Below are positions 1 to 10,389 of a stretch of DNA of 64,000 nucleotides, piece by piece. The position numbers and the translations under genes were made by a program. Each line of letters opens with the position of its first letter. Position 1 is the stretch's first letter. Below the pieces are notes generated by a model. That model had not been told where the DNA came from, did not search any database, and worked only from the letters and a program-made list of their open reading frames with translations. Origin of the DNA: Bretschneidera sinensis (lineage: Eukaryota; Streptophyta; Magnoliopsida; Brassicales; Akaniaceae); NCBI GenBank assembly GCA_023935145.1, contig CM043698.1:74385001-74449000 (forward strand), given 5' to 3'.

Positions 1-56
1 TTTTTTTAATTTTGCGTTTTTTATTCAGTTTTGATTTTTAATTTTTATTTCCTCCC

Positions 57-815
57 TACTGTCATTAGGTAAAATATGATATTTTTATTCTTTTCAAATG
101 ATTTATTATTGTTATTTAATTATCTCCATGCATAATCTCTTGTTTGGTTGATATAATTGTTGTTTGCCCACTTGTTTGCTATAAACTGTGATTGATTATG
201 CTTGCATGCCTAGTGTATAGTAATAAATAGGCTTTATTAATTATTAAATGTTTTCCAAAGAACAAAAGGTCCAGATTTCGACATAGTCGAGAGGGGAAAC
301 TTTAATTCCTTCTTCTCTCATATCCTAATCTATTGCCCCGTACCTCTCGTAGACCAATGATAAGAGATTTTGGCCCCTTTTAAGGTAAAATGGTGACTCT
401 AGTTCACGCATCATCTTTGCTTTGAGCATAGATAATATGTCTCTTTGAAAAATATCACTCGATAAGGCCTATCACCATAAATAGTGATACAGTTGCTAGT
501 CTAACACTTAAAAGCGCATTTATCATGGGGCCACCTTACTTCTCATAAAAGGGTTGTGTTAGACTTAGTAGGTACTAATCTTTCCGTATGTCAATCCACT
601 TTAATCCGTACCATCGTTTATTGATCCTTCCTCGAAGGGAAGGGTCTTGGGTATTAAGCTTAGAGTTGTGAGGTATTGGCTGAAAGGTGTGATACCTATA
701 GCTACAGTGACATATTTCTTTTATGATGGAGTCAAGGTGACTTTGTAAAATAAATGGCAATCCTTTCCTATATTTTGTAACTAAACATATACATTTAGGG
801 TGCGTTTGGTTCAAG
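57..815. repeat. Dispersed repeat, copy A (inverted relative to copy B at 45.76-46.56 kb)
   Basis: Read by eye, this stretch matches the reverse complement of 45760-46556 over most of its length. Shared blocks include the GTGCGTTTGGTTC end near 797-812, the ATGATGGAGTCAAGGTGAC block near 724, the AATAGTGATAC/GACTGTGTCACTG-type block near 480-495, and the CTCCATGCAT/ATGCATGGAG block near 124-133. Copy B has about 65 extra bases inside. The end sequence resembles termini of plant DNA transposons, but I saw no coding domain and could not assign a family. Short open frames here are not genes. Confidence 0.65.
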
Positions 816-1615
816 ATACATAACTGGGATTAGGTTGAATTAGACTAAACCAATCCCACTTTAGTCCTTATAGTTCAAATTAAGAGTAAGACTACGTCAG
901 TCCTACTCGATCTTTAATCCCGCGAGTAAAATGATAGCCATAAGTCTAAGGTTGAGACTAGGCACGACAAAGGTGAGATTTCACTTTACTTCTACTTAGC
1001 ATTGAATTTAATAATGAAGATAAAAGTTAAATGCCTATATGAAGATAATGACTACACTAATTAGATTTCCCTATAGGAAACACGTAAGGTGTGTAGTGAA
1101 AACGAAATACCAACTAATACCATGTTGAGCTTGACGTATATACATGTTAAGATATTGTTGTACGAGTAATGAGTATAGAAATAAATTATTGTCGTTTTTG
1201 CTTGAGATTTTGTGATGTATTTTGTTATAATAAAATTAATGATGAGGTTGGTTGATCGATTCCTAATTTAGAAGTTATTGGATCATGATTTGCATTTTGT
1301 ATTGCATAAACCATTTGATGATTCATCTAACGAGGGGGGTGTTATGTGATGCTGAAAACATCCGTCTAACGAGGGGGAGTGTTGGGTAAGGCCGAGAATA
1401 TGTTGTTATTGTGATGATGATGATGATGTTGAAAACGTATTGGTATGTGGGGAGACTTTCCCGTTGTTATATGATCTGCCTAATGAGGGGCGTTATAATG
1501 AAACTGGCTCAATAAAGGGCAACGAGATAAAATGATTAAAAAAATGAGAAAAATTTGAAAACATAATTGTGCATTGTATTGCATTTCATTGACATATTGT
1601 GGTGATTGGCCTATG
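816..1615 (+). mobile_element. Old gypsy-type LTR sequence, left part (interrupted)
   Basis: This non-coding sequence has several CTAACGAGGGG-type short repeats (near 1327, 1365, 1482) and a GTGGGGAGACTTTCCCG motif near 1447, of a kind common in LTRs of Tekay/Del-like gypsy elements. It continues at 6173-6701 and 9472-9555, so the copia and LINE elements sit inside it. The left boundary is not defined, and 816-1200 may be another element. Family assignment is by resemblance only. Confidence 0.4.
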
Positions 1616-1620
1616 AGGGG

Positions 1621-1811
1621 TGAAAAGGTAACACCTCCAGCGTAACTACTGTGAGGATATCTTGATATTTATAGAAATATTTACAGAGCAATATTGAAGT
1701 TACAACAGAACAACTATTTGAAATTTAAAAAGCTATTATACAAGTAAAGAATCCTTTTGATTGTCTCCGGATTCTCCTCTTCCAGATTTATCTCCAGATT
1801 CTCCTTTAATA
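1621..1811 (-). repeat. Copia 3' LTR
   Basis: This 191-bp LTR matches 5962-6167. On the minus strand it begins TATTAAAGG after the polypurine tract and ends CTTTTCA. The missing ~15 bp relative to the other LTR are near its left-strand start (an extra CTCTAACGGATTCTC-like block in the 5' LTR). Confidence 0.9.
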
Positions 1812-1818
1812 CTCCCCT

Positions 1819-2274
1819 TCAAAGTTGGCGTGGTGGAATGTGAAACACGCACAACTTGGCATGATCCAGAAGATACTGCAGTTTTGCAACCCCTTTAGTG
1901 AATACATCGGCTAATTGTAGTTGAGAGGGAACAAACGCCAAATTGAGAACCCGTTGAGCAACAAGCTCTCTAACAAAATGGTAGTCAACGTTGATGTGCT
2001 TAAAGCGAGATTTGGTGACAGGATTTGATGCTATAAATATGGCAATGTTATTATCACATAGCATTTTTGGAGGAGAGGAGAGTTCGATATGTAGTTCGCA
2101 TAATAGTTGAAGTGTCCAGGAGAGTTCGACAGCTACAAATGCAAGAGCCCTGTATTCTACCTCAGTGCTAGAACGTGCGACGATAACTTGCTTCTTAGAA
2201 CAACACGAAATTAAATTTCGACCAAAATAAATAGCAAAACCTTTAGTAAACCGTCGAGTATTAGGGTAACCCAC
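1819..2274 (-). pseudogene. Copia RNase H domain, decayed
   Basis: The minus-strand frame encodes a typical copia RNase H: a GYPNTRRFTKGFAIYFG-like start, SSKKQVIVARSSTEVEYRAL in the middle, then a KHINVDYHFVRE and LADVFTKG ending. In an active element it removes the RNA strand from RNA:DNA hybrids during reverse transcription. It is separated from the RT block by stop codons around 2275-2358, so it would not be made as part of a polyprotein. Confidence 0.9.
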
Positions 2275-2358
2275 CCAATCGGCATCAAAGTAGCCAACAA
2301 GAGTTGAACAAGTATCCCGTGATAGCTAAAGACCATAGTGATAGGTGCCTTTAACATA

Positions 2359-3460
2359 TCATAAAATACGCTTCAAGGCACGAAAGTGATCAATAGTAGG
2401 AGCATGCATATATTGACAGATGGAATTAACACTATAATACAAATCTGGACGTGTGAGAGTTAAATATTGCAAGGCTCCAGCCAATGAACGAAATTGTGTT
2501 GCATCTGAAAATGCTATACCAGTTGCGGAAAGATGAGAACCGACCACAAATAGTGTGGAAATTGGTTTGCAATCCACCATTTTAGCACGAGTCAAAAGAT
2601 CTAGAGCATATTTTGCTTGACTCAGAAAAAATCCTTTGTCATTGCGAATAACCTCAACACCAAGAAAATAGTGGAGATCACCCAAATCTTTCATAGAAAA
2701 TTCGGTGGCAAGACGATCAATAAGAGTACGAAGCATGGTTGGATTGTTACCAATAATAACCATATCGTCAACATACAAAAGGAGATAAATAACACCATGT
2801 TGACCGTGATAGACAAAGAGAGACGAATTTGCACGGCTCGCAAGAAATCCACATCCAAGCAAAAAAATTGCTAAAACGTTGAAACCAAGCCTTTAGAGCC
2901 TGTTTAAGGCCATAAAGGGCACGCTGCAAACGACAAACATGATTTGGTAATTGAGGATCAATATAACCTGGGGGTTGTTCCATATAAACTTCCTCTGAAA
3001 GAAAACCGTGTAGAAACGCATTTTTTACGTCAAGCTGATGAAGACGCCAACCGTGCAGGGCAGCAAGAGATAAGATAATCTGAATAGTAGTAGGGCAAAC
3101 AACTGGACTAAAAGTCTCTTCAAAATCGATGCCATGCTTCTGAGAAAATCATTGTGCAACAAGGCGAGCTTTCTGACGCTCGATAGTTCCATTGGCTCGA
3201 AGTTTGGTTTTCAAGATCAACCGACAGCTGACAATATTATGATTAGAAGGACGAGGTACGAAGCACCAAGTGTTATTTTGCTTAAGTGCAGTAATTTCAT
3301 CATCTATGGCAGAGAACCATTTTGGATGTTTTACAGCCGATTTAAATCCGTGGAGCTCTTTAATGGCAAAATGTACCTGAAACCATTGAGGAACTGACAA
3401 AGCAATTAACGAATGAATAGTGCGAGGCTTAATAATACCGTCATTTGCACGAGTAATCAT
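2359..3460 (-). pseudogene. Copia reverse transcriptase domain, frameshifted
   Basis: Three overlapping minus-strand frames cover a copia RT: 3149-3460 (palm start, ELHGFKSAVKHPKWFSAIDDE then NTWCFVPRP), 2768-2983 ([23 protein letters not shown]) and 2359-2862 with the catalytic YVDDM box. Frame changes near 2860-2880, and stops near 3148 and 2984, break it. Cell role in an active element: cDNA synthesis in virus-like particles. The YVDD box itself is intact, so decay is through frame loss and not through the catalytic residues. Confidence 0.92.
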
Positions 3461-3734
3461 TGGGTGTGTAGAAGAAGTCGGTTGAGATGTTTAAGGAGGT
3501 GGTGGAGATATGAATTCTGATTCCATTATAAGCGAGGATGCCTGATAAGAGATAGCAGATGTGGAAGACGTTGCTACAGTGGAAGGCAGCACAAGTGGCA
3601 GCAAATTGCTACTGTTGTCTGCACAAGGAGCACAAAAGATAGGAGCCTCGTGATGGGTGGAAGTCACACCTGAAGAAGAGTTATGTTCACACGGCAAAGA
3701 ATTTTCAAGAGGATCAATAAAAGTAACGTAATCT

Positions 3735-4829
3735 TTAGAAACCAAAGTGGGTAAACTTGAAGTAACATAAGAGAAATAATCCTAAAAAAATTGCACATGA
3801 TGAGAGATATACTCTGTTAGTGTTTTTATCCAAACACCGAAAACCTTTATGGAGAGGACTATAGCCTAAGAAAATACAAGGAATTGAATGAGGAGACAAT
3901 TTATGAGGCATATAGTCACGCAAAAAAGGAAAGCAAAGGCAACCAAAAGTGCGAAGTGATGAGTAAGAAGGAGCTTTACCATATAAAATCTCATAAGGAG
4001 TCTTCCCTTCAAGAACCGGTGATGAGAGGCGATTGATGAGATAACAAGCCGTTAAGAAGGACTCCACCCATAGATGTAATGGAAAACTAGAATGAAACAT
4101 GAGGGTGAGACCAGTTTCAGTGATATGACGATATTTTCTCTCAACAATACCGTTTTGACTAGGAGTGTAAGGACAAGCAATACGTTGAACTATACCACAT
4201 TCATGAAGAAAAGAGGTAAAGTAATTATTGATAAATTCGGTGCCACCATTACATTGAAAGGATTTAATGTTTCTTTCAAATTGAGTATTGATATACTTAT
4301 AAAAAGGGACAAAAATATCGAAGAAATCTGACTTAAGCTTTAAAGGAAAAATCCAACTAAAGCGAGAAAAATCATCAATGAATACACAATAATATCTATA
4401 TCCGGATGGAGAAGTGATTGGTGAAGGACCCCATAAATCACAATGTATTCGTTCAAATAATGAGGAGCAACGTTGATCTAAATTGGAGAAAGGTAAACTA
4501 TGATTTTTTCCCAATTGGCAACCAAAACACGGTGCATAATCAAAATTGCTTTGATTAGAAATGGTAATATCTCCATGCTTATTTAAAAAGGAAACAATTT
4601 AATTAGAAGGATGTCCCAATTGGGCATGCCAAATATCAGATGTAGCAGGAGAAGTACATAAAGAAAAGGTAGATAAAAATTTTTCATGGGCATGGTCAAG
4701 AATGTAAAGTCCTTTCTCACATCGGCCGACTCCCACCACCGTTCTTGTTGCTAGATCCTGTATGGTAAAGCCAGTAGAAGAAAAGATTACTGAGTAGTTG
4801 TTCTCATGAGTAAGCTTACTAATAGACAA
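3735..4829 (-). pseudogene. Copia integrase (pre-integrase plus catalytic core), active-site residue changed
   Basis: 4599-4829 on the minus strand ends with the pre-integrase motif WHAQLGHPSN, and 3735-4514 carries the integrase core: HCDLWGP (first Asp), FIDDFSRFSWIFPL, then CNGGTEF, PSQNGIVERK (Glu) and the C-terminal HKLSPHSIPCIFLGYS. In copia integrases the second catalytic Asp sits where this copy has Asn in CNGGTEF, so the core looks dead. A frame break lies between the two blocks (4515-4598). 3491-3745 is a low-complexity Pro/Ser linker towards RT. Confidence 0.9.
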
Positions 4830-5419
4830 AATATTTTTAGTAATACCAAGAACAAGGAGAACATCAGATAATGATAAGGATTTGGAAGCAACAATGGATG
4901 AGATGGAGCCAATTCAAGAGATAGGCAATGAGTTACCATTACCAATAAACACCCGTTGATTACCATTGTAAGGGATATACTTATCAAGAGACGCAACATC
5001 ATTTGTCATATATGAGGTGGCTCTTGTATCTGTGTACCATTTGGAATCAGTGGGATTATCAAGAGAGGTGGCAGAGAAAGCTTCAATTAAGCCACCAGCC
5101 TTGGCCTTTTTAATAATTTGCCGAGTTTATAACACTTTTTGGCAGTGTTATTTTCTTTACCGCACCACTGGTAAGCAACAATAGATCCTTTAGTGAAACC
5201 TTATACTGAATTGTCCTGCTTGGTGCGACCAGTGGAATTGGCAGAAGGACGACTTTGTGCAATGAAAGCCGATTGCTGAGAGGAATCACTAGGAATGGAT
5301 CGAGAGAAAAGCTCATGACTCAGAGCTTTGGGAACCAAATTGGCAAAGGAAGGCAGTGGCATCTGAGACAACATAGATGTCGAAATTTTTTTGAAATCTA
5401 ATCCAAGACCACTAAGAAA

Positions 5420-5881
5420 TCAATATACCTTATCAGTGTCATCAACCGATTTTCCAATAGCACTAAGTTGATCACAAAGAGAGCAAAAAGAACGAGCATA
5501 GTCAGCCACACTGCGAGAGCCACACTGCATTAACTGAAGTTCGTCTTTCAATTGAATTTCTCTTATCTTGGAGCTGTGAGAAAATGATGCTTTGAGAGTC
5601 AACTAAACATCATGAGCAGTTGAGGAATTAACAACCTCAGCCATACATTCCTCTGTAAGAGAAGCGTAAATGAGGCTTAGCAACATTCTGTCTTGCGTAT
5701 GCCATATCTTGTAAGCTGGATTAGGAACTTGATTGGAACCCTCTCGAAGCAGGGTTGCGGGTGCAAGGGAAGACCCATCCAAGAAGCCCATGAGACTTGA
5801 CTGTCAAGCAAGGGAACGAATTGGCTACACCAAAGGAGGTAATTAGTAGAAGTGAGTTTGATGGTCACTATGTGAACCATC
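5420..5881 (-). pseudogene. Copia GAG (capsid) region, decayed
   Basis: On the minus strand the frame starts with VTIKLTSTNYLLWCSQF, the LTxxNYxxW signature at the start of copia GAG. It continues through a frame change near 5680 to 5603-5791 and then to 5420-5602, with DELQLMQCGSRSVADYARS matching the QLxxxKKGxxSVxDYxxxxK region of the UBN2/retrotran_gag family. Further frames to about 5000 are the decayed C-terminal GAG and protease zone; I could not place a zinc knuckle or protease Asp with confidence. Confidence 0.8.
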
Positions 5882-5949
5882 GTATTGAGCGGAAGCTAAT
5901 TGGAGCTTGAAGTGGCCGTGGAAAAAAATATTAAGGTTTTAACCGAAAG

Positions 5950-5961
5950 GCTCTGATACCA
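5950..5961 (-). other. Copia primer-binding site (initiator tRNA-Met)
   Basis: On the minus strand the twelve bases directly inside the 5' LTR read TGGTATCAGAGC, the standard complement of initiator tRNA-Met used by most copia elements. This fixes the orientation and the inner edge of the 5' LTR. Confidence 0.92.
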
Positions 5962-6167
5962 TGAAAAGGTAACACCTCCAGCATAACCACTGTGAGGATA
6001 TCTTGATATTTATAGAAATATTTACATAGCAATATTGACGTTACAACAGAACAACTATATGGAATTTAAAAAGCTGCTATACAAGTAAAGAAACATCTTG
6101 ATTGTCTCCGGATTCTCCTCTTCCAGATTTATCTCCGGATTCTTCTCTAACGGATTCTCCTCTAATA
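5962..6167 (-). repeat. Copia 5' LTR with TA...CA ends
   Basis: This 206-bp LTR begins TATTAGAGG and ends TTTTCA on the minus strand. Both LTRs start TATTA and not TG, so the change predates insertion. The TSD AGGGG directly abuts. Confidence 0.9.
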
Positions 6168-6172
6168 AGGGG

Positions 6173-6701
6173 AATGTGTGGTGATTGGCCCAATGAAGGG
6201 CATGAATTGTTAATTGTTGTAGTATGAAAGGTGTAGAGGTGAATGTTTACATAATGATATATTGTATAGTATGAGGGAAAATGTTAAGGATCCAATAAAA
6301 TATAGTAAAGTAAGGATGCCAACATTCCTTGTGACAAATAAATGAGAAAAGTAATAAAAGCATACATAAAGAACTTATTAAATTATGCCTATAAAGAAAT
6401 AAATTATATGAAAAAGTTTGAAATCAAAGAATCGAATCCTAAAAACGATTACTTATAGTAAGATGTTTACTTACTGAGCTTTTTAGCTCACCTCCTCCCT
6501 TTTTACTAACCTTTTAGGAAATTCATTGTAAGGCATGTATCCAAAGTTAAAGAAATTCTTTAGCAAGGTCCTCGTCCACGGCATCCTTATCTATTTGATC
6601 ATTGGGAATCTAAGTTTTTGTCATGATTCAGCATTTAAAAAAAAGTGTTCAAGTTAACTATAAATTAAGAAGTCCTTTTACTTGTATCTTTGAAAAACCT
6701 T
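6173..6701 (+). mobile_element. Old gypsy-type LTR sequence, middle part
   Basis: This continues the LTR-like text seen left of the copia element. The block TTACTGAGCTTTTTAGCTCACCTCC near 6472-6497 is like the region close to the 3' end of Tekay/Del-type LTRs; compare CACTAAGCTTGAAGAGCTCAATCCC near 13670 in the other LTR. No coding sequence seen. Confidence 0.4.
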
Positions 6702-6865
6702 AAGAATGGGTTTAGTGTTTTTTTTTTTTAAGAAAGCTTCATTGAAATTGAGAGGGGTTTAGCAATACCTCTACCAGTTTATTAATATCTCAAAAAAAAT
6801 ATACAAATAAATTGAGGGATAAAAGGAAACATAAAAAAGGAGTCCTAAACCTTACCCTATAAGAA

Positions 6866-7891
6866 TTACATCTTTCTATAAGTTTGCAAGCTTAAGTCAT
6901 CATTCTCTAAAGCCTGTTTACAATTATGAGGTAAAAACTCGGAAGACCAAAAAACATTGAAACCTTCAAGTGCTGAACCGGACTTTGCAAGGCTATCAGT
7001 CATACTATTGGCTTCCCGGTAAACATGACTAAGATCCACACCACCGGGCAACAGTGACCGAATATCTCGAATCAAATAAATGAGCTCCCAAGGGCATTCA
7101 CAATCATACTTAGCGATGTCAACTAAAGCCTTTGAAGCGCACTCTACTTGTTAAATGCCAATATTATAAGCTTGGGCCAGCCTCAAGCCCTTGAAAAAAG
7201 CTAAGGCTTTAGCCTTCATATTCGAACAGTCCTCAAACACAATAAAGAAAGAAAGAACAAAAGAAGGCCCAACCCTAAACACATCACTCCCCGCACAACC
7301 AGCTTCTTAAATGGACCCATCCGTGTTCAGTTTAATGAAACCCTCTTGAAGCCCAGTCCAACCAACCCACAACCCTGACCGTGGAGCTAGAACCACAAAG
7401 GAGAAGCCCAAAGCATTAATATACTGCAAAGACCTGTAAGAGAGCCCGTGTTTTGGAGTATACAGCCGAGAGAGTTCAAGAAGCCCAAACCGCACTCTAT
7501 AAATAACAGCATCCACTTGAACTGGCAACCCCTCATACCAAGCTTCATTATGAGCCCACCACAGAGCCCAAAAACCCAAAATAAGAATACACACCCTCGT
7601 GAAGCCATGTTGATTTTTGAGGTTCGCACGGTGGAACCAACTCGATGTTAATGTTGAACACGAGTCGACAGCTGGTATATCCATAAGGGAACCAAAATAA
7701 TCCCAAACCGATGATGCAAGTTCCCCTGTAACCAACAGATGGTCCAAAGTTTCAATCCCCGATTGATGACAGCACCCACATTTAGAGGCAAAAGGAATGC
7801 CAATTGATTGAATTTTTCCATCAATAGGAACAGCTTGAAAAACACCTTCCAAGTAAATAACGCTATTTTCGGCAGCACCCATTTGTTCCAT
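6866..7891 (-). pseudogene. LINE zf-RVT and RNase H regions, decayed
   Basis: 7307-7891 on the minus strand contains a Cys/His-rich zf-RVT segment (CGCCHQSGIETLDHLLVTG, then VWDYFG) and a WTGLQEGFIKLNTDGS start of RNase H, where DGS carries a catalytic Asp. A stop follows directly after NTDGSI. The RNase H C-terminus is in another frame at 6866-7075 (VYREANSMTDSLAKSGS, the REAN..AD.LAK motif). Acquired RNase H domains are known in plant L1 lineages. The stop and frame break mean this copy is dead. Confidence 0.88.
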
Positions 7892-8096
7892 AATTTTTTA
7901 TGCCACCGATATACTAGATTCCTGACCCTCGAAAATTCCCAGTAGCTCTTGGTAGTAAAATTTCCCGAAGGAGAAGGATCCTACACTAGACAATCAGCAA
8001 TGTTATGTAATCTGATCTTGGACATAACTCCATACCAATCTGGGTACGACTCCTGTAACACCTCCATCTTAAGTGGATCCGAAATAAGCTCTCTTA

Positions 8097-9456
8097 CTAT
8101 TGCACCATGGAACGGGAGACTATCTCCAATAAACTCCCAAGAATGCCACCTCGAATGCTAGAAATTACACCTCTCCCTCCCAACAACCCAGGTAGCATGT
8201 TAAAGAATAGTGTGGACATGGGGCAAAATACATTTCCAACCTCGGGAATTGAAACTGTGATTATTAAGGGAAGTTGTTGGTAAACTGTACTTACTTTGCA
8301 TAAAGGATGCCCACAATGATTTTCCCTGAATGTAACTCCAAGCCAACTTTGCCTACAATGCATTATGAACCTTAAAAAGACAGCGAACCAATGTTTCTTA
8401 TTGTTATCCCCTTCATTATAATAAAATGAAGCAAATAAACATTCTAAATTAAGCAAAAAACCTTTAGGCAAGGGCACAGAAGAAAGAGTGTGGAGTGGAA
8501 TCGAGTACAATACACTTTTCAAGAGAGTGAGTTTGCCCCCAAAAGGCAATAATTTTGCCTTCCAAATAGCTAACTTACCACGAATTTTATCTTCTAAAGG
8601 CTGAAAATAATGAGCCACGCATTTACATTGAAAAAGAGGTACCCCCAAGTGCCAGATCAGAATGATAGCCTTCTTCAAATTAGACCACCACTGCATCATA
8701 AGAATACGATTACGGTGCCAAGTTAAACTGGAAATAAAAGAGCTTTTATCCCAATTGATCTGCTGCGCAGAGCAACTCTCATAAAGCCGAAGAAGAGAAT
8801 TGCAAGCATCAATGGAACTCTTTTGTCCATTAAAAAATAGAAGCATGTCATCCGCATATAAAAGATGAGAGATACCTTGATCAGATCGTGATACTTGATA
8901 CTGCTCAATCCGACCTTGATCAAACCAAACTTTGAAGTTCCGAGAGAATACATTTTCAGTGATGATAAATAGGAGAAAGGAAAGAGGATCTCCTTGTCTA
9001 AGACCTCTAGAGGATTGGAAAAAACCATGTTGGGACCCATCCAATGCTACCGAGTACCAAACATTCGATATGCACTTGAAGATTAAATCACACCATGCCT
9101 CAGAAAACCCAAATCTCTGTAACACATTAAGTAAAAAAAAAAGGCCAATTAACCCAATCATAAGCCTTTGACATGTCCAAATTAATGATAACATTGGAAC
9201 CAGGAACCTTCTTGTTAATATCCCTAATCATCTCATGGGCAAGACTTATGTTTTCATGAATGCTACGACTAGAAACAAAGCCAGCTTATTCTTCTGAAAC
9301 AAAAGAAGGGAGCAAAGGAGCTAATCTAGTTGCTAAAACCCGAGATATAATCTTGCACATAAAAGTGCACAAGCTAATTAGACGAAGATCCGATAAAGAG
9401 GACGGATTTACCACCTTTGGAAGCAACACCAAGCTAGTCGCCGTAAAGGAGCGAAG
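8097..9456 (-). pseudogene. LINE reverse transcriptase, decayed
   Basis: The minus strand reads LDMSKAYD (motif A) near 9166-9192, then in frame 8097-9194 RQGDPLSFLLFI (motif B), HLLYADDMLLFF (motif C, catalytic YADD) and the downstream thumb with LEDKIRGKLAIWKAKLLPFGG. Upstream of 9194 a second frame holds ATSLVLLPKV and LISLCTFMCKIISRVLATRL, the start of the RT domain. An in-frame stop near 9288 (SEE then stop) and a frameshift near 9180 break it. The catalytic boxes are well kept, so the element is old but not ancient. Confidence 0.9.
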
Positions 9457-9471
9457 AAGAATGGGTTTAGT

Positions 9472-9555
9472 TTATTGGAAAGTTCCTTAAATGCTCGGAG
9501 CTGAAAGGTGATGACATCATCTCAAGTAGGGCTCACCCGGGGATGGATCGTTACA
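9472..9555 (+). mobile_element. Old gypsy-type LTR, right end
   Basis: GCTGAAAGGTGATGACATC ... GGATCGTTACA ends this block and closely parallels the 3' end of the Tekay-like LTR at 13978-14030 (GCTGAAAGGTGACAATACC ... GGGTCGTTAC). No primer-binding site follows, so this is either a 3' LTR or a solo LTR. Confidence 0.5.
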
Positions 9556-10121
9556 TCAAATATCTTAAATTCATCTTCCTTTTCCAAAATCATTTTGGGA
9601 TATATGAGATTTAAACTACTCATCAGATGAAGATAAATATAGCTGCTCAATAATATTAAAACTTAAATCATAATTTCTTATTCTTAATTTCATTCCAATT
9701 AAACAAAATATTTCTTCAAGTAGAGTGAAACAAAAATTGCTAGCCTCAATTTTCAGTGCCTATCAAATATTTAAAAATCAGTCATATGAGATTATTTTGG
9801 TCAAAATGTGCACATATATAAGCACTAGACATAGTAAAATATATCATCAAAATCATTTTTATTCTAACTATCAATCAAACACATTTATTTTATACATTTC
9901 ACTTCATATGATTTAATCAAGAGATAATTGAGGAATTAAACATTTTATACAATATAAAGATGTCCTTATAACTCTTAACTCTTGAGATTCTTTTACCAAA
10001 GCAAAGCTTCTTTGAGTAAATAGCAAAGACTCACTCCTATCAGGCAAATCATCTTGGTAGTTTATTCTCATTTGAATCAATGTTGGATGGCTAATCACAT
10101 ATTTCGCAACTTAAATTTTTT
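9556..10121. other. AT-rich spacer, no gene seen
   Basis: I see no coding signal, repeat structure or RNA gene here. The open frames are short and of random composition. Confidence 0.6.
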
Positions 10122-10230
10122 GTATATATGTATATATATTCATACATATACATATACATATACATACATATATATATATATACACACACACATACATACA
10201 TACATATAAATACATATACACACACGCGCG

Positions 10231-10294
<64 letters not shown>
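10122..10294. repeat. Compound microsatellite (TA/CA/CG)
   Basis: TATATG and TACATA runs pass into (CA)n, a (CG)n core near 10225-10238, a long (CA)n and finally (TA)n. The alternating purine-pyrimidine content makes this a candidate Z-DNA tract. Open frames across it are artefacts of the repeat. Confidence 0.95.
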
Positions 10295-10389
10295 GAACAA
10301 TTCCAACATGCCACAGAAGCAATGACGTGAACGCTAACATTGACACAATTTCTTACATTTAAATTTTAAATAATATATTTTATCTTAGC

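Larger units (their letters stand above)
1621..6167 (-). mobile_element. Ty1/copia LTR retrotransposon, decayed, with 5-bp TSD
   Basis: The element is bounded by two similar ~200-bp LTRs (1621-1811 and 5962-6167) and a 5-bp TSD, AGGGG, at 1616-1620 and 6168-6172. A primer-binding site matching initiator tRNA-Met lies inside the right LTR, and a polypurine tract (GAAGGGGAG on the minus strand) abuts the left LTR, so it is transcribed leftward. The domain order on the minus strand is GAG, integrase, reverse transcriptase, RNase H, which is the copia order. Many stops and frameshifts break the frame. It lies inside older LTR-like sequence: the text GTGGTGATTGGCC occurs on both flanks. Confidence 0.93.
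6717..9456 (-). mobile_element. 5'-truncated LINE (L1-type) with 15-bp TSD
   Basis: A 15-bp direct repeat AAGAATGGGTTTAGT lies at 6702-6716 and 9457-9471. Just inside the left copy is a run of T (6718-6729), which is the poly(A) tail of a minus-strand element. The body encodes, from right to left, RT, a zinc-binding zf-RVT region and an RNase H (RVT_3 type), the order of plant L1 LINEs. The right end cuts in at the start of the RT domain, so the endonuclease and ORF1 are missing. That is the usual 5' truncation of target-primed reverse transcription. Confidence 0.92.

Noticed and set aside
7448..8161. Plus-strand frames opposite the LINE, and 8723-9171 frames
   Set aside because: They are shadows of the minus-strand LINE coding sequence.
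10091..10346. Overlapping minus-strand frames rich in Cys/Val/Tyr/Ile
   Set aside because: They are translations of the CA/TA/CG microsatellite and have no protein character.
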